Shown here: positions 23,001 to 35,154 of the stretch, piece after piece
Layout of the letters: each line of letters opens with the position of its first letter
How positions within the stretch are numbered: the first letter of the stretch is position 1
Origin: Serilophus lunatus
Taxonomy: Eukaryota > Chordata > Aves > Passeriformes > Eurylaimidae
DNA length: 64,000 bases
Assembly (NCBI GenBank): GCA_013399895.1
Contig: VXBA01002404.1
Location: 16,748-80,747 of the forward strand
Direction of reading: 5' to 3'
Notes under the pieces: model-generated
Told to the model about the DNA's origin: nothing
Seen by the model: only the letters and a program-made list of their open reading frames with translations
Database searches by the model: none
Program-made: the position numbers and the translations under genes

Positions 23001-26000
23001 TCTAAATACATCAGAATTCTTTCCTGAATGAGCACTGTGATAGTAATAAATCCAGTGACTAACTTAAATTTAATCAAAACCTTCCCCTCAGCTATCAAGG
23101 TAACAGGAAATACCAGAATGAGTCACATGCTTCACCAGTGTAGAATAGTGGTCAATATTCGGTTTCCTGGAGAAAATATCATCAAAACATGAGAAAAACT
23201 CTACACTCTGTTTACATCAGTAGCAAACAGAGCAAAAGCTTGGCAGTACCTCTTTTTTAGTTCTGGGGTTCTTTTGAGGAAATGGTGATCAAAACATACC
23301 ACTAGTTGAGTAAGCAAACGATAAAAGTTTTCTTATGTAGCAGATCCTTTGAATTTGTCAAAATGCTCAAAGAATGGATTTAACCTAATACTATTCTCCT
23401 TTTGAGTCTGTTGAAAGCAAAAATTAAAGTCGACACTCTAAACTTGCATTTCTAATGCAGATCTTTATGGATATTTCCTTGGCTTAATGCTGTTGAAATT
23501 GTGATGAACTAGCTAAGATTCATATGGAGAGGTAATACGTTTTATTCAGAATGAAAAAAAAAAGGTCACTAGGTGAAGAGCTTTTACACAGAACCATCTC
23601 TACTTCTAGGTGCTTCAACTGATTAAAGACAAAAACATTACTTCTCCGTGCAAACACTCGCCTTCCTGAAAAATCATCTCGAAACAACCTTGTTTATGTG
23701 GCCTGCATTTTAATAACGCTTCTGCAAACTTGCCTCTACTTCAAAGTGCACATATGTTAATATTACATAGTCCTCTGCTAAATGCAGTACAAAGTTTTAA
23801 ACTGCTTTTCTAAAATATTTCATCATAAAGCCGTAAAATAAAGGCACATCCATTTTTTTTCTGGTAGAACTGCTCTGCTTTGAAGAACCATTATTGACTG
23901 CTTCCATATCAGTTTTTCTCAAACCTTACCTCAATTATACTTGTATACATCAAATGTGCATCAGATATGCCAGAAGATCATATTAGAATAGTGCAAAAGA
24001 GGTTCAAATTATATTTCATGAACTTCACCAGCACTTATATTAACATCAACTTTTCTCTACTCTTGGAAAAACCTAATGAACCATGAAGAGTCATCCATTG
24101 CCGCAAATTTCTTCTCCGTCATCTATGGAAACACTGTGTTGAGTAGGACAAGTAATTCTTCACTTTGAAAGGCATGGGTTACATCGATGTTTGACCTTGG
24201 TAAATTAACTAGGTTGTATCATGCAAATGTACTCTTTATAAAAAACACATTTTAGACATTTGCAATATAGTAAAAAATGTAAGTTTCTGACAGCTTCCAC
24301 TTTTAAGAGAAATTTTTAAATATCAGTTCCAGAGAATACTATAACTAAATACGAATTTTGTTGAAACAACTTCTGGTTTAGATATTCATTCACGACATAA
24401 CGCTTATAATGGAGAAATTAAAAAAAAAAAAAAAGGATCACTATTCTTTTTGCTTGTTATATATGAATCCATACATAAATTATATGAATATTAGAAAGTA
24501 TACATTTTTTCTAAAATATAAGAATGTTGGATCTGAGTAAAACTAATACAGATTTTTGTAAGTTAAACAGTGCTCAACCAGTATTTAACTGGGGCATCTC
24601 CTGCAAATTATAAACCTATACTGACGGATCAATGTAGATTTTAGGACCACATGGTTTAGAATGACACATCTACATGTTGTCCTTCCATTCCAATCTTTGA
24701 TCTCCACAGCAGCTGGCAGTTATGCAAGCTACAGACAGCTGAGAATTCTGGGAATCCTGTGGGACATGGATACTTGAATACACAACTAATTATACACAAC
24801 TAATTCTACTCCAAGTTAAAACTTCCATGTTAAATCTGCTGCTTTTTTTTTTATTCAATTAACATATTCCATGGATTTTATCCAGTTTGAGCCAAATGTT
24901 ATTGGAAGCAGGATAGTTCTGCAGAGACCTCCCTACAGAAAGACAACTTTTAATCAGTGGGATCCTGAGGTGGTGCTAGTCTTTTAGCACAGAGATGACT
25001 CCATTTCCTCATTCTACAGGACTGTCCTAATATTATACCGTGTTTTATTACTCATCATACAGAATTTTGGTTCTCTATGAGTTAATGAGGATGACTACAA
25101 AAAGAAAACCTCAGCCATGAATTCATTACAGTCAGATAAATTTCAATAATTATCTTCTCTTTTAATATACAAGAGAATATTATAAAGACTACCCATGTAC
25201 CTAATGAAAATTAAAAAAAAATCCTAACATGCTGAGAATCTGTACAGCAAGAGACTGGACTATTTTTTTGCCCTTCTCGTCTGCCCATTGGATTTTGCAA
25301 TTTGCAAATTTCTATGCAAGTAAATCTTCAAATGCTAATCCAGAGGCATTCCTCCATTCCATGTTGATTGTGCTTGATTGTTTTTACATGCTTTAAGCAA
25401 AAAATACAAACTTCTTTCCTACTAAGCACTGTGTAGCTCTAAGTAGATGTTGCTTTAACCCTGTTTCTAACATAAAAACTATCAGAAACTTTCCAGAATT
25501 CCTGTGGTTTTCCTTATGCCTAACTTAAATGACTGCAATATAAACCTTCCTGTTAACTTTTTCCTGAGCATCATTGCTCATTACTTTTTTTCTAACAGGA
25601 ACCCTCTTTCCTCTTTCATATGTCCCTTTACTACGCAGTAACACTCCAACTCATCTTCTACCCCTGCTAATAAAACCCAGCTAACTACATATCAGGCTGA
25701 GTTAGAAAGGCGATTTCAGTTTTTCTAGCATCTTGTAACAAATTCAAATCTTATCATCCTATTATATAGCTTATTAACTCACATTTCTTCCTCTTCAACT
25801 ATATACATTTGACATCATTAAAATTTGGCATTGGCAAATGCAGTCACCATGCTTATAACTGCCCAGTGACTGAAGACGCCTGTATGGAAGAACAGGAATA
25901 ATATATCTGTGGATATCCTACCAAATAACAACCTCTTCAGTCTTCATTTTCTTAACATTTTTCTTTCTGTTTTATCCAATTTGAAAAAAAAAATAGCCAA

Positions 26001-27392
26001 GGGAAAGAACAGTGGCAGCAACTTCCAGAGAGGTGTTGATAAAAAATAATAAAATTGGTGGCTCATTGAGAAAACACATTTCAGAGTCACACAGAAATGT
26101 TAAGTTTGTACCTTCAAAGGTTATATAAGTCATTTAACATCTTTTGGCAGCTAGATTCTAGGTAAATAAAAAGTAAATTTCTGAAAGAAAATTTTCTGTT
26201 AGTAATCTATCTAATTTTGCATTTAAGATATTAACTGTGATAGGGAGTCATAACTATTGATGACACAGCACAACAGTGTTGAGAATGGTGCTTGCAAAGT
26301 CCACTGATGTGAAGAAGGCAGGTAGACCTGGACTTCATTTGAGAAGCATACGTAAAAAAAAAAATATTATTTTTTCTTACCTTACATATGTTTTATAGGG
26401 GAGATTATTTCCTACAATTTAAAACTCAAAACAGAAAAGTCATGTCATGGATATAGATTGAAGATAGGGTTTAAAGAGTCCTTAAGACTGTTTATGGGTG
26501 AACACTACACTAGAAAATCACCATATAATTAAGGTTTAGTGTGAACTGCTCAAACAAATTTGTTTACTGGATCAATATACTCTTTTAAAGATGCCTAATC
26601 TACGACATCAGACAAAAATCAGACAAACTTATGAAATAACATAAATTATTGACAGGGAAGTGATACAACTAGAAAACATAATGAATAACATGTAGTTATT
26701 TATGTAATGTTATGAATGTTATGTTTTAAACTGGGTTAGACCCATCTTTGCCCTCCCAGCCACAAAATCCAGTATCTCACAGAGTGAGAAACAAGAAGTA
26801 TTTAGTAATCCAGAATCTCTTAATGACTGACTCAGCAAGCCACGATGCAGTTCATCTGTAAGAAAAGCAGAACAATTTGAAATGGGCCATTAATTAAAAC
26901 CTAAGAACCTAAAGATAACATGCATTGAATGTCACCAACACTCTGAAGAGATGCTGCTCAATTGGAAATGTGGCAACAGAATTTACAAATAAACCTTTGA
27001 TACCACCTCAGTGGAGAGATAACAGAACTTATCTAAAAACTTATCTATAAAAGCTAAAAACTGCAGTAGCCAATGATGAATGAAAATAGAAAAGAGAAAA
27101 AAAAAAAAGAAAAAGAAAGGTAATTGAAAAGGATATGTTCCTAATTAGTCAAAGAAAGGAGCTAGTGGCTTAGAAACAAATAAGACTCAGATGCAACATG
27201 CCTCAGAAGTATCACAAATACTTAAACGTTGCATATTCAAGTTTTGTCTGGCTGGTGTCTCCATATGTATCATCCTTCACTCCTGTAATTTTCTTCATTG
27301 CAGGTCATTTATTCATAGACATGTCCCAACTACTGTTTGATTTAAAAAGCCTCATTGCAAGCAGCTTAACCAGAGTGTGATGCAGCAAGTAG

Positions 27393-27408
27393 AAAAAAAA
27401 AAAAAAAA
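27393..27408. repeat. A16 homopolymer
   Basis: Sixteen consecutive A, about 45 bp before the recognisable start of the CR1 3' fragment. No element body ends at it, so it is treated as a simple repeat. Confidence 0.8.
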
Positions 27409-27454
27409 GCAGGTTGTGCTGGTACAAAGAGCAACTCAGAGAAGGTAACAGGTA

Positions 27455-27586
27455 CACTCTCAAACAGATTGCCCAATAGACATCTGGATATGTCCCTAGA
27501 CTATTGGCAGTAGGTGATCCTGCTTGAGCAGAGGGGTTGAACCAAATGATCTCTAAAGCTCCTTTCTGTGGAATCATTCTGTGATT
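27455..27586 (+). mobile_element. CR1 LINE, extreme 3' end
   Basis: A 130-bp fragment with 'agattgccca', 'ctggatatgtccct', 'aggtgatcctgcttgagcag', 'aaccaaatgatctctaaag' and the terminal 'attctgtgattctat'. The 'cctgcttgagcag' variant differs from the other copies in the window and indicates another CR1 subfamily. There is probably a small internal deletion after 'agattgccca'. Confidence 0.8.
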
Positions 27587-30051
27587 CTATTAAATGAGAG
27601 GATGCAGCTATACCCCAAAAAACGTTGAAGAAGTTACATGAAAGTAATAGCAAGATGATAAACACTTCCATTAATATTTTTGCTAACCCAATGAAAGTCC
27701 CTGCAAACTTAAGCATGTCTGTTTCATCTCTACCTCACTAAATTTAGTAAGTGTCCTTATGTACACAAAGCTGTCCTGTTGAAAGCACATTACTTTTGAC
27801 TTCTTTAACATATTGTACGTCTCAAGGCTGCATGACCTTATGTAGTCTTGTTACCATTTTTCATGTGAGTTGCAGAGCTTTTTTCACCATCCCCCCATGC
27901 CATTTACAGCACTGATTGCACCTCAAGATTTCCCAAGTGATGAGATCATTTTCAGAGTGAGCATATTCAAATGGTCAATCTGCCGGCTGAGGCAGACTTA
28001 GATAAATCAAAAAGACCCAAGGCCAATATCAATATACTTATGTAAACCAAAAAAAGTATTAGAGCCTGATAGGTACCCCTCAGGTTGGCTATACATTAAT
28101 TTTCATTATAAGCTAAGGAACGCTGAATAGAAACTCACCAAGGACAGCATGACAGATGATAGCTCATCACAGCTAGAAAAGCAAGAGAAGGGGAAACAAC
28201 CAAGTTCCAGTGTTACAGGAAGAAACTGCTGGAACATTACATATTTACAGACATTTCTCCAATGAGATCCAACTTAACATTCTAGTGAAATTCTATACAG
28301 GATGTGTAAGAATTTATGTAATTAGTGGTTCTCAAACTAATCTCCAGAAGCAGGACAGTACTACATTTTTTTCTTGCAATTATTAAGTAGGTAGAGAGTA
28401 ATCAACGCATTCCCACACAGATTTCATAAGACATTTCTCATCTTGAGGCCAATGAAATGTCATAAATTATATCCCAAACCAGAGACACTACAAACACCAT
28501 TTGGTTACCACTCCAAATGCTGTTTTTCTTTCTTTGTTTATGATGTTAGTTGTTGTGGGGTTTTTTCCCTTAGGATTCAAGGGTAGACCTGAAATTGGAT
28601 TAAAATAAGAGAGTATATTTTGGTTTTTAAAATCAGTATTATAACTATGAATTAAATAGTAGTCAAAGACAACTGACAAACATTATATAAACTTTCACTA
28701 GTTGTGGTCATTTGTCATGTATTTCACACTAATCAAGGGCCACCAAATGGCTTTTGTGATGCCTTAAATGCAGGTAGCCAAACTAACTCAAGCATTAAAA
28801 GGGGAAACAACATTAATGATGTTGTATGCCTCCAGAAGTAGATGCCAAATGAAGCACACAAGTTACATAGGTTCTACAGTTTTTATGCAGTTCTCTAATT
28901 AGACTATCTAATCATTATACCACCATTAACTCCCTTTTTGCCTGCTGTCCCTTCCACAGTTCCGCCCTTACCACACCTCCAACATGCCTCCTGTTCTGGG
29001 TCTGGGGTCTCAAAGCGACACTGTCTTCCTCCTATCTTCATCTTCCTTGCTTAACCGTTCAGTTCTTTGGCATGCTACCAGTCCTCTGGAACATCTTTGA
29101 GCTTCTGGACTAGCTCGTTTTGCTGGATGTTATGGCTCCTCTTTAATACAATCTCAATAAACATTTATGGTTCTTTATCTTGGCTAACATTCCTATCTTG
29201 TATAAACTCTTAGCAGAGACGAAAACTAGTGAAAACTACACTAGAAAACTACTTGAGAAAACTTGTACAAAATTAATAGAAAACTATATAAGATTTACAG
29301 CATCATTTGGACATTGTTACTCAAATTTCATCCATATTTCTCATTCAGAAGACAATTCACCAAACTAAAAACTCACACTTTGGTAGTCAATGTAACATGT
29401 TCTTTGGCCACAGTTAATTTGGGGAGATCCTATTATAAATCCAATCAGTCCTGTGGGCTCAGTTTCAAACCTGAACACAATACATGATACAGCACCTTCT
29501 CATCAAGAACCACAGTCTTTTCACTGTTTAGTCAGTGTGTTTCTAAGAACACTGCATTTCGAACTGCAATCTTGCAAGTACTGCATAATTACACTTACTA
29601 TAAACCAAATAGCATTAAGACGGAGGCCTGCAGGTCAGAGAAATCCATAATGAGCATAACAGAGGATGCAATTTTGCATGATCAGACTGATCAAGCACAA
29701 GGTGGGTGAAAGTTCCCTTGCAACTGAGCATAAAACCTGCAAAAAAGAGCTGTTCCAGTGAGGCGGTTCTTCACATAGCCATATCAACAAAACCCAGCTC
29801 TCCCATTTCTGGGAAGAGTGAGGTAATCGCTAGGCTGTTATAAGAAAGGCTGATGACTTCTTTTTCCTTTCCTAAATAAGGAGAAAATGTCTAATTTTTG
29901 CAAGGAAAAGAATTTGTATTAAGTCTCCTCAAGATAAGACAAGTAGGTCTGACCCTTTTGGGTGACATAATAGGAATGTCTAGTTTCTAGATTTAAGATA
30001 GTAAGTATACAACAAATGTTTCAAATAGAGAATGAAGCTGCAAGATATCTG
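27587..30051. other. No recognisable gene
   Basis: AT-rich sequence. A C/T-richer patch at about 28930-29190 ends with AATAAA (29156-29161) followed by T/G-rich sequence, which could be an LTR or a polyadenylation site, but no boundaries or relatives are visible. Open frames are all under 75 codons. Confidence 0.45.
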
Positions 30052-30561
30052 GCTCTGGGGCTACCAGCAAAGGAAGGGCATGGACCTGTTGGATTGAGTC
30101 CAAGAGGAGGGCTGTGAAAATAATCAGAGGACTGGAGCACTTCTCCTATGAAGACAGACTGAGAGAGCCATCATTGCTCATTCTGGAGGTAAGAAGGCTC
30201 TGAAGAGACCATATAGCAGATTCTAGTACCTAAAGAGGGTCTACAAGAGAGTTGGAGAGGGTCTTTTCACAGGGACAGGTAGTGACAGGACAAGGGGAAA
30301 TGGTTTTAAACTGAAAGAGTGTAGATTTATATTAGATATTAGAAAGAAATTCTTACTGTGAGGGTGGTAAGACACTGGAACAAGTTGCCCAGAGGAGATG
30401 TGAATTTCCTGTTCCTCGAACTGCTGAAGACCAGGTTGGTTGGACTTTGAGCAATCTGGTCCAGCAGAAGTTGTCCCTGCCCTTGGCAGGCAGTTGGAAC
30501 TAGATGATCTTTAAGGTTGCTTCAAATCCAAGCCTTTCCATGATTCTGAAATTCTATGATT
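30052..30561 (+). mobile_element. CR1 LINE, 5'-truncated
   Basis: A ~510-bp CR1 3' segment. Landmarks in order are 'gagtccaagaggagggctg', 'atcagaggactggagcac', 'cctatgaagacagactgag', 'agtacctaaagagggtctac', 'gtagtgacaggacaagggg', 'tgtccctgcccttggcagg', 'aactagatgatctttaagg' and the 3' 'attctatgatt'. The same 3' UTR type occurs at 271-578. The reading frame is broken by many substitutions and indels, so it is an old copy. Confidence 0.92.
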
Positions 30562-31231
30562 ATCTGATGTTCAAAATAGCAAAAGAGAAAAACCCCCTTA
30601 TTAATAAGACCTGCCACCTGCCAAGAAATTATGAGGACTGAATGCAGACAAAAAGATGCAACAAGAAAGACATGTAGAACTTTTGGGTCGAGCCCACCAG
30701 AAAACTCCTACAGTCCTCCATGGTGGGGCGAACAACGGACTAACAAGAGTCCAGAAATAAAAGAATGACAGGAAACTGAGAAATTAAAATTAGCCAAGCA
30801 GAACACTGAATATTTCAGAGTTAAAACAAGATATCGAGATTCATTAGCACTGGGCAAGCTTACTCCCAGCTCTGGAGTAACCTGAAGTGCATGGTGGGAG
30901 TGCTGGGCAAGAAATGTCCAAAGCATTAGACAGCTGCCCTAGTTCCATCCTCTTGGATTTGTTGATCATCATATTTACTGGCACTAAGAAGACCAAGGGA
31001 TCTTAGAACTTCTTTGGAGCTCACAGTGAGTTGGGGATGGGAGAATTACTTGGAGAGTGTCTGGGGTGTTGGGAAGTGGAGCAGAGGCCTTGCTGCCAGA
31101 CACAGGGCTAACACGAGACAACTCCCTGTAAACACCAGGCACAAACACCGGATAAGGAAGCAGAGAGAGTGAGAACTAGACATCACAACAGCCTGCTGAA
31201 ACAACATCTCAAGGTCTCCTCAGAAGAGACG
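30562..31231. other. Unassigned flank of the family Y LTR
   Basis: Sequence between a CR1 end and the family Y LTR. Part of 31040-31231 may belong to a longer version of that LTR, but the second copy at 47.2 kb shares nothing with it, so I leave it unassigned. Confidence 0.4.
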
Positions 31232-31499
31232 TGCCTCCCTGCAGCGGGACAGTGGCAGTGACAGCTGGGTTGGGGCTTCTGGGTCCCAGGACAGGGCGGA
31301 GAATGGGGAGGGGCTCTAGTGAGGGCGAACCAGCGCTGTGTGACACCTGCCACTGAGGAAAGGGTGTATAACCCCGGGGGGTCACGTGTTTCGGGGAGTG
31401 GGCTGTTTAGGTTGAATTGTAACCTGCTCCCTGTCAGCAGAATAAACATACCTGCGGTTTTTACGTGACCTGTGTTGTGAGGTCGTTTTCCGTACATCA
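31232..31499 (+). mobile_element. LTR-like repeat, family Y copy 1
   Basis: Begins TGCCTCCCTGCAG and ends CGTACATCA, with clear similarity along its length to 47219-47477, strongest in the right half ('acctgctccctgtc', 'gaataaacatacctgcggtt', 'tttccgt'). It has a TATA-like 'gtgtataac' near 31365 and AATAAA at 31441-31446 followed by T/G-rich sequence. This is the layout of an LTR with U3, R and U5 on the plus strand. A convincing target duplication is not visible. Probably a solo LTR of an endogenous retrovirus. Confidence 0.65.
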
Positions 31500-33026
31500 A
31501 CAGAACATCATACTCATGCAAAAAGTAGCTGCAGCCTCTGTAAAATATTACAGACAAACAGGAAAGTTGAATTTAGAGGAGTGTCATTGAAGTGCCAGTG
31601 TCTCTTTGTATTTTACCAATAATGCTTGATTTCTGCACACAGCTGTGTGCAACAGAAAGATCATATGCCTTCTGCTCAGGGCTAGCCTATCTCCCCACTT
31701 TCCTAGAAGGATATTTGATCCAGACAAAGGTGGATGAGGGAGTCCACAAAAAAATGAGGGATTGAGAAGCATGGACAATGAGCCTGCAAGCACATGAGCA
31801 TGTTGTTAGCATCTCCTTTTTTATCAAAATAGATATACTCGAACTTGTGGATTGTCAGCTACAGAAAATAAAATAGCTATCCACCCCTGAAATGACCAGA
31901 TAAGTAGAGGGGAATTAATGTTTTTCTTCAATGGATCCCAAATCTGTTTTGATGAGACCACTTCCTGGATGGTGTTGAAGTCGTTCACTTTCAGATCTGC
32001 TCACAGAATATCACTTTTCTACACTCTGTACATGCACAAACTTCATCAAATGTGCCCAGTAACAACTGTTTGGGGCAGTTTTATGATGCGGATTTCTGTC
32101 CCCTGGGAACAGGACTGAAGCCACTGACTTAATTTGCATAGACTACCATGCAGGTAATAAATTAAGGTGACTACTGCCAGCTAAAGGCTTGGTTTTGTAA
32201 CCCCTGAGACAAATCTAGCTTTTGAGACCCTAAATCAGACTTGTAATATTGTGTCAAAGAAAGAAAAGGCAGCAGCTTTCAGAGAGTGTTCGTGGGTGGG
32301 GAACACGTCAACAAGTATGTTGAAAGTTAGCTGAGCATAAAACATTATTCTTAATATAGATTCACAACACACACTGTAATGACTGAGCATGCTGCAAATA
32401 CTGAATGCAAACTACTGTTAATGCTTTACAGATCCACACCACAGAGCATATTCAGTCATGTTTCAAGTTTCAGCTGACAGATTGACAGATAGAAATCGAC
32501 AGAATACTGTAATGGAATTCCTGACAGTGTTTTTATCTAGTGTAGATGCACAATCACAGTAGGACACATTTCCATGTGAAAAATTAGTCATAGGAAGTAG
32601 TGCATTACTGTGTTTTGGCAACATTGACTGCATGGAAAATTAAGGATGATGAAGGTACCGTGACAGTTTTCGCTGCCAATTCATAAAATGTTCTTTTAAG
32701 TGCTGCAAGGAGTAATTAAAAGAAAAATATGGGCATGTACTAATAAGCTGAAATACTTGATTTACATAATCAATTTCTATCTGGAAAATCAATGAGATGA
32801 AAGCAGAGACGTCAAAGGTATGTTTATACCTCAGCTCTTAAAAGTATGTGGTTCATTTTAAATTGCAAAGAAGTCACTCTGAGGCCCTATGGCTCCTCCT
32901 GCTGAAACTTAATGACAAAAGAAAAGTTTCATAGTGAATTTGAATTGGAATAAGGCAGTCCTTTAAAATTCTTTTCCTTTGCTTAAGATATACAGGTCCA
33001 TATATTTATATGTATGCATACTTGTG
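31500..33026. other. No recognisable gene
   Basis: AT-rich sequence without identifiable features. Confidence 0.5.
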
Positions 33027-33046
33027 ATATATATATATATATATAT
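33027..33046. repeat. (AT)n microsatellite
   Basis: About ten AT units, flanked by further interrupted TA-rich sequence up to about 33060. Confidence 0.9.
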
Positions 33047-33504
33047 GTATATACTTATATACACATATCTGATCTAAAGTCCTGAGAACAGAATTTTACA
33101 ACATAAATTTCACCATGACTTTGATTAGACAAAATTCTGAAATGCTTGATTAAAAGTAACTTTGGCACATCCTGACAGCATAAAGTGCTAAAATATGCCT
33201 GTAAGAATTGTTACTCTCTTTGCATATTTTACATGCCATGTGGATTTTTCTTCTTTTTGAAATGATTCATATTCATATTTATTAACAAATTCTCAAAAAC
33301 AAGTGCCACAGGAATGACTCAAAAGACTAACTCACGAAGGATGATGTTAGAAGCAGAATAAATAGATTCAGACATGCACAGGACATGCAGTTGTCAAGGA
33401 TGTTCCCATAGGAATGTCACAAAAATAGTGAAACTGAATGCTTTTTGGTTTGTAGGAGAATGAACATCTAACAGTGAAAATTCAGATAAAACTTGATAGA
33501 GATC

Positions 33505-33565
<61 letters not shown>

Positions 33566-33566
33566 T
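33505..33566. repeat. (GATA)n microsatellite, about 15 units
   Basis: Sixty-two bases of essentially perfect GATA/ATAG repeat. The minus-strand frame across it encodes repeated Ser-Ile-Tyr-Leu and is a by-product, not a gene. A repeat this long and pure is likely to be length-polymorphic. Confidence 0.97.
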
Positions 33567-34007
33567 GCACACACTTCTTTACTAGATATTTCAACAGATT
33601 GAAAACCTGAAATACTAGACAAAATATTTTAAGGTTTGAATTAAGGAGTCATTGAATTATCAACAGAATGATATTACTATAATACAAATATATCAAAAGA
33701 AAATGTAGCTTTCTTGTTATTTGTCATATTTAATTAAAAATCATTCTGTGACCCATACCAGTGTGATTTCCTAGATCTCCCGTGGCTGCTGTGACAGTCT
33801 ACAGCTACACTAGGGAATTGGTTCATACAACAATGCGTACTAATGAAGTAACTGATGCAGCATTCTCTGCCAGCACAGGAGAAAATGCAAAAATGTTGTT
33901 GCCTTAATTGTGCAGATCACTGGGAACTATTACACAATGTTTTTTCTGTACTATTAATATATTCTTTAGGATGTATAGTTGTACAATGTGCTACATTAAT
34001 ACATACG
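33567..34007. other. No recognisable gene
   Basis: AT-rich spacer between the GATA array and the CR1 element. Confidence 0.5.
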
Positions 34008-34939
34008 ACCAGGTGACCCGCCTGGTGGATGTGGGTAAGGCTGTGGACGTTGTCTATTTGGACTTCAGCAAGGCCTTTGATACTGTCTCCCACAACATAC
34101 TCCTGGAAAAGCTGGCAGCTTGTGGCTTGGATAGGAGGACTCTTCGCTGGGTTAGGAACTGGCTGGATGGTCAGGCCCAGAGAGTGATGGTGAGCGGTGC
34201 TGCATCCAGCTGGCGGCCAGTCACCAGTGGTGTTCCTCAGGGGTCTGTGCTAGGACCAATGTTATTCAATATTTTTATTGATGACATGGATGTGGGTATT
34301 GAGTCCTTCATCAGTAAATTTGCGGACGACACTAAGCTGGGAGCTTGTGTCGATCTACTGGAAGGAAGGAGGGCTCTCCAGAGGGACCTGGATCGGTTGG
34401 AGAGCTGGGCAGTATCCAAGAGGATGAAATTCCATAAGTCTAAGTGCCGAGTCCTGCATTTTGGCNNNNNNNNNNNNNNNNNNNNNNNNNNNNNNNNNNN
34501 NNNNNNNNNNNNNNNNNNNNNNNNNNNTCTGGGCCCCTCAGTTTAGGAAGGACGTGGAGATGATTGAGCGTGTCCAGAGGAGAGCAACGAGGCTGGTGGG
34601 GGTATGGAGCATAAGCCCCATGAGGAACGACTGAGGGAGTTAGAGCTGTTTAGCCTGGAGAAAAGAAGGCTCAGAGGTGACCTTATCGCTCTCTACAACT
34701 TCCTGAAAGGAGGTTGTAGTCAGGTGGGGGTTGGTCTCTTCCACCGGGCAGCAACTGACAGAACGAGAGGACACAGTCTCAAGCTGCGTCAAGGGAGGTA
34801 TAGGTTAGATATTAGGAAGAAGTTTTTTACAGAAAGAGTAATAAAGTTTTGGAATGGACTGCCCAGGGAGGTGGTGGAGTCACCATCCCTGGATGTGTTT
34901 AAAAAAAGGCTGGATGTGGCACTTTGTGACATAGTCTAG
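34008..34939 (+). pseudogene. CR1 reverse transcriptase fragment
   Basis: Up to the gap the frame is intact. Motif A is DFSKAFDTVSHN (34061 on), motif B SGVPQGSVLGP (34226-34258), and motif C FADDTKLG (34319 on) with the two catalytic aspartates, followed by SKCRVLHFG. After the gap ERVQRRATRLV is in a different frame from HEERLREL. A 1-bp deletion in the G run near 34598 explains the shift. The frame then reads to a stop at 34939. The N-terminal endonuclease and most of the finger region are absent, so it is not autonomous. Confidence 0.9.
34466..34527. other. Assembly gap (62 N)
   Basis: Unknown bases inside the CR1 element. The homologous stretch in the copy at 8009-8252 is 244 bp long, so the N count is probably not the true missing length. 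Confidence 0.99.
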
Positions 34940-35097
34940 TCTAGTTGAGGTTCTAGGGTAAGGGTTGGACTAGATGATCTTGGAGGTCTCTTCCAACCTA
35001 GTGATTCTGTGATTCTGTTAGTTCCTTGCTGCAAGTTTAATCATTTCTCATTGATAGAAAGACAAAGGCTTCTAAAATGCTTGCACTGCTATAATAT

Positions 35098-35154
35098 TTC
35101 CTTCTTTCTTTTCCTTTCTTTTTTTTTCCTTTTCCTCTCTTTTTTTCTTTTTTT
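35098..35154. repeat. Pyrimidine (C/T) tract
   Basis: Almost pure C/T sequence of ~57 bp, mostly T with scattered C. Low-complexity; the plus-strand frame of phenylalanine, leucine and serine across it is meaningless. Confidence 0.9.

Larger units (their letters stand above)
17441..27454. other. Ten kilobases of AT-rich DNA, nothing recognised
   Basis: No frame exceeds 96 codons and none shows a family motif. Minor low-complexity items are (AAAT)n at 20024-20044, a 14-bp tandem pair 'atacacaactaatt' near 24780-24806 and A15 at 24420-24434. Sequence near 20330-20560 is locally more GC-rich but unassigned. No CR1 or LTR could be identified by eye here. Confidence 0.5.
34008..35018 (+). mobile_element. 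CR1 LINE with RT core, interrupted by assembly gap
   Basis: Longest CR1 in the window. It starts inside ORF2 with DQVTRLVDVGKAVDVVYLD, passes RT motifs A, B and C, is cut by 62 N, resumes at 'tctgggcccctcagttt' and ends with the 3' UTR ('aagggttggactagatgatc', 'ctcttccaacctagtgattc', 'gattctgtga'). It is 5'-truncated. The 3' part is close to the copy at 7.8-8.8 kb. It is probably the youngest CR1 here, since the part before the gap has no stop or frameshift. Confidence 0.93.

Noticed and set aside
28930..29190. Additional LTR ending near an AATAAA at 29156
   Set aside because: No terminal TG/CA boundaries, no target duplication and no second copy in the window; left as unassigned.
33505..33566. 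CRISPR-like array
   Set aside because: It is a pure tetranucleotide microsatellite with no spacers, in a eukaryotic window.
33394..33594. Minus-strand frame with repeated Ser-Ile-Tyr-Leu
   Set aside because: It is the translation of the GATA microsatellite.
33976..33990. 15-bp match 'tagttgtacaatgtg' shared with 47986-48000
   Set aside because: One or two exact 15-mers are expected by chance in 64 kb, and the similarity does not extend.
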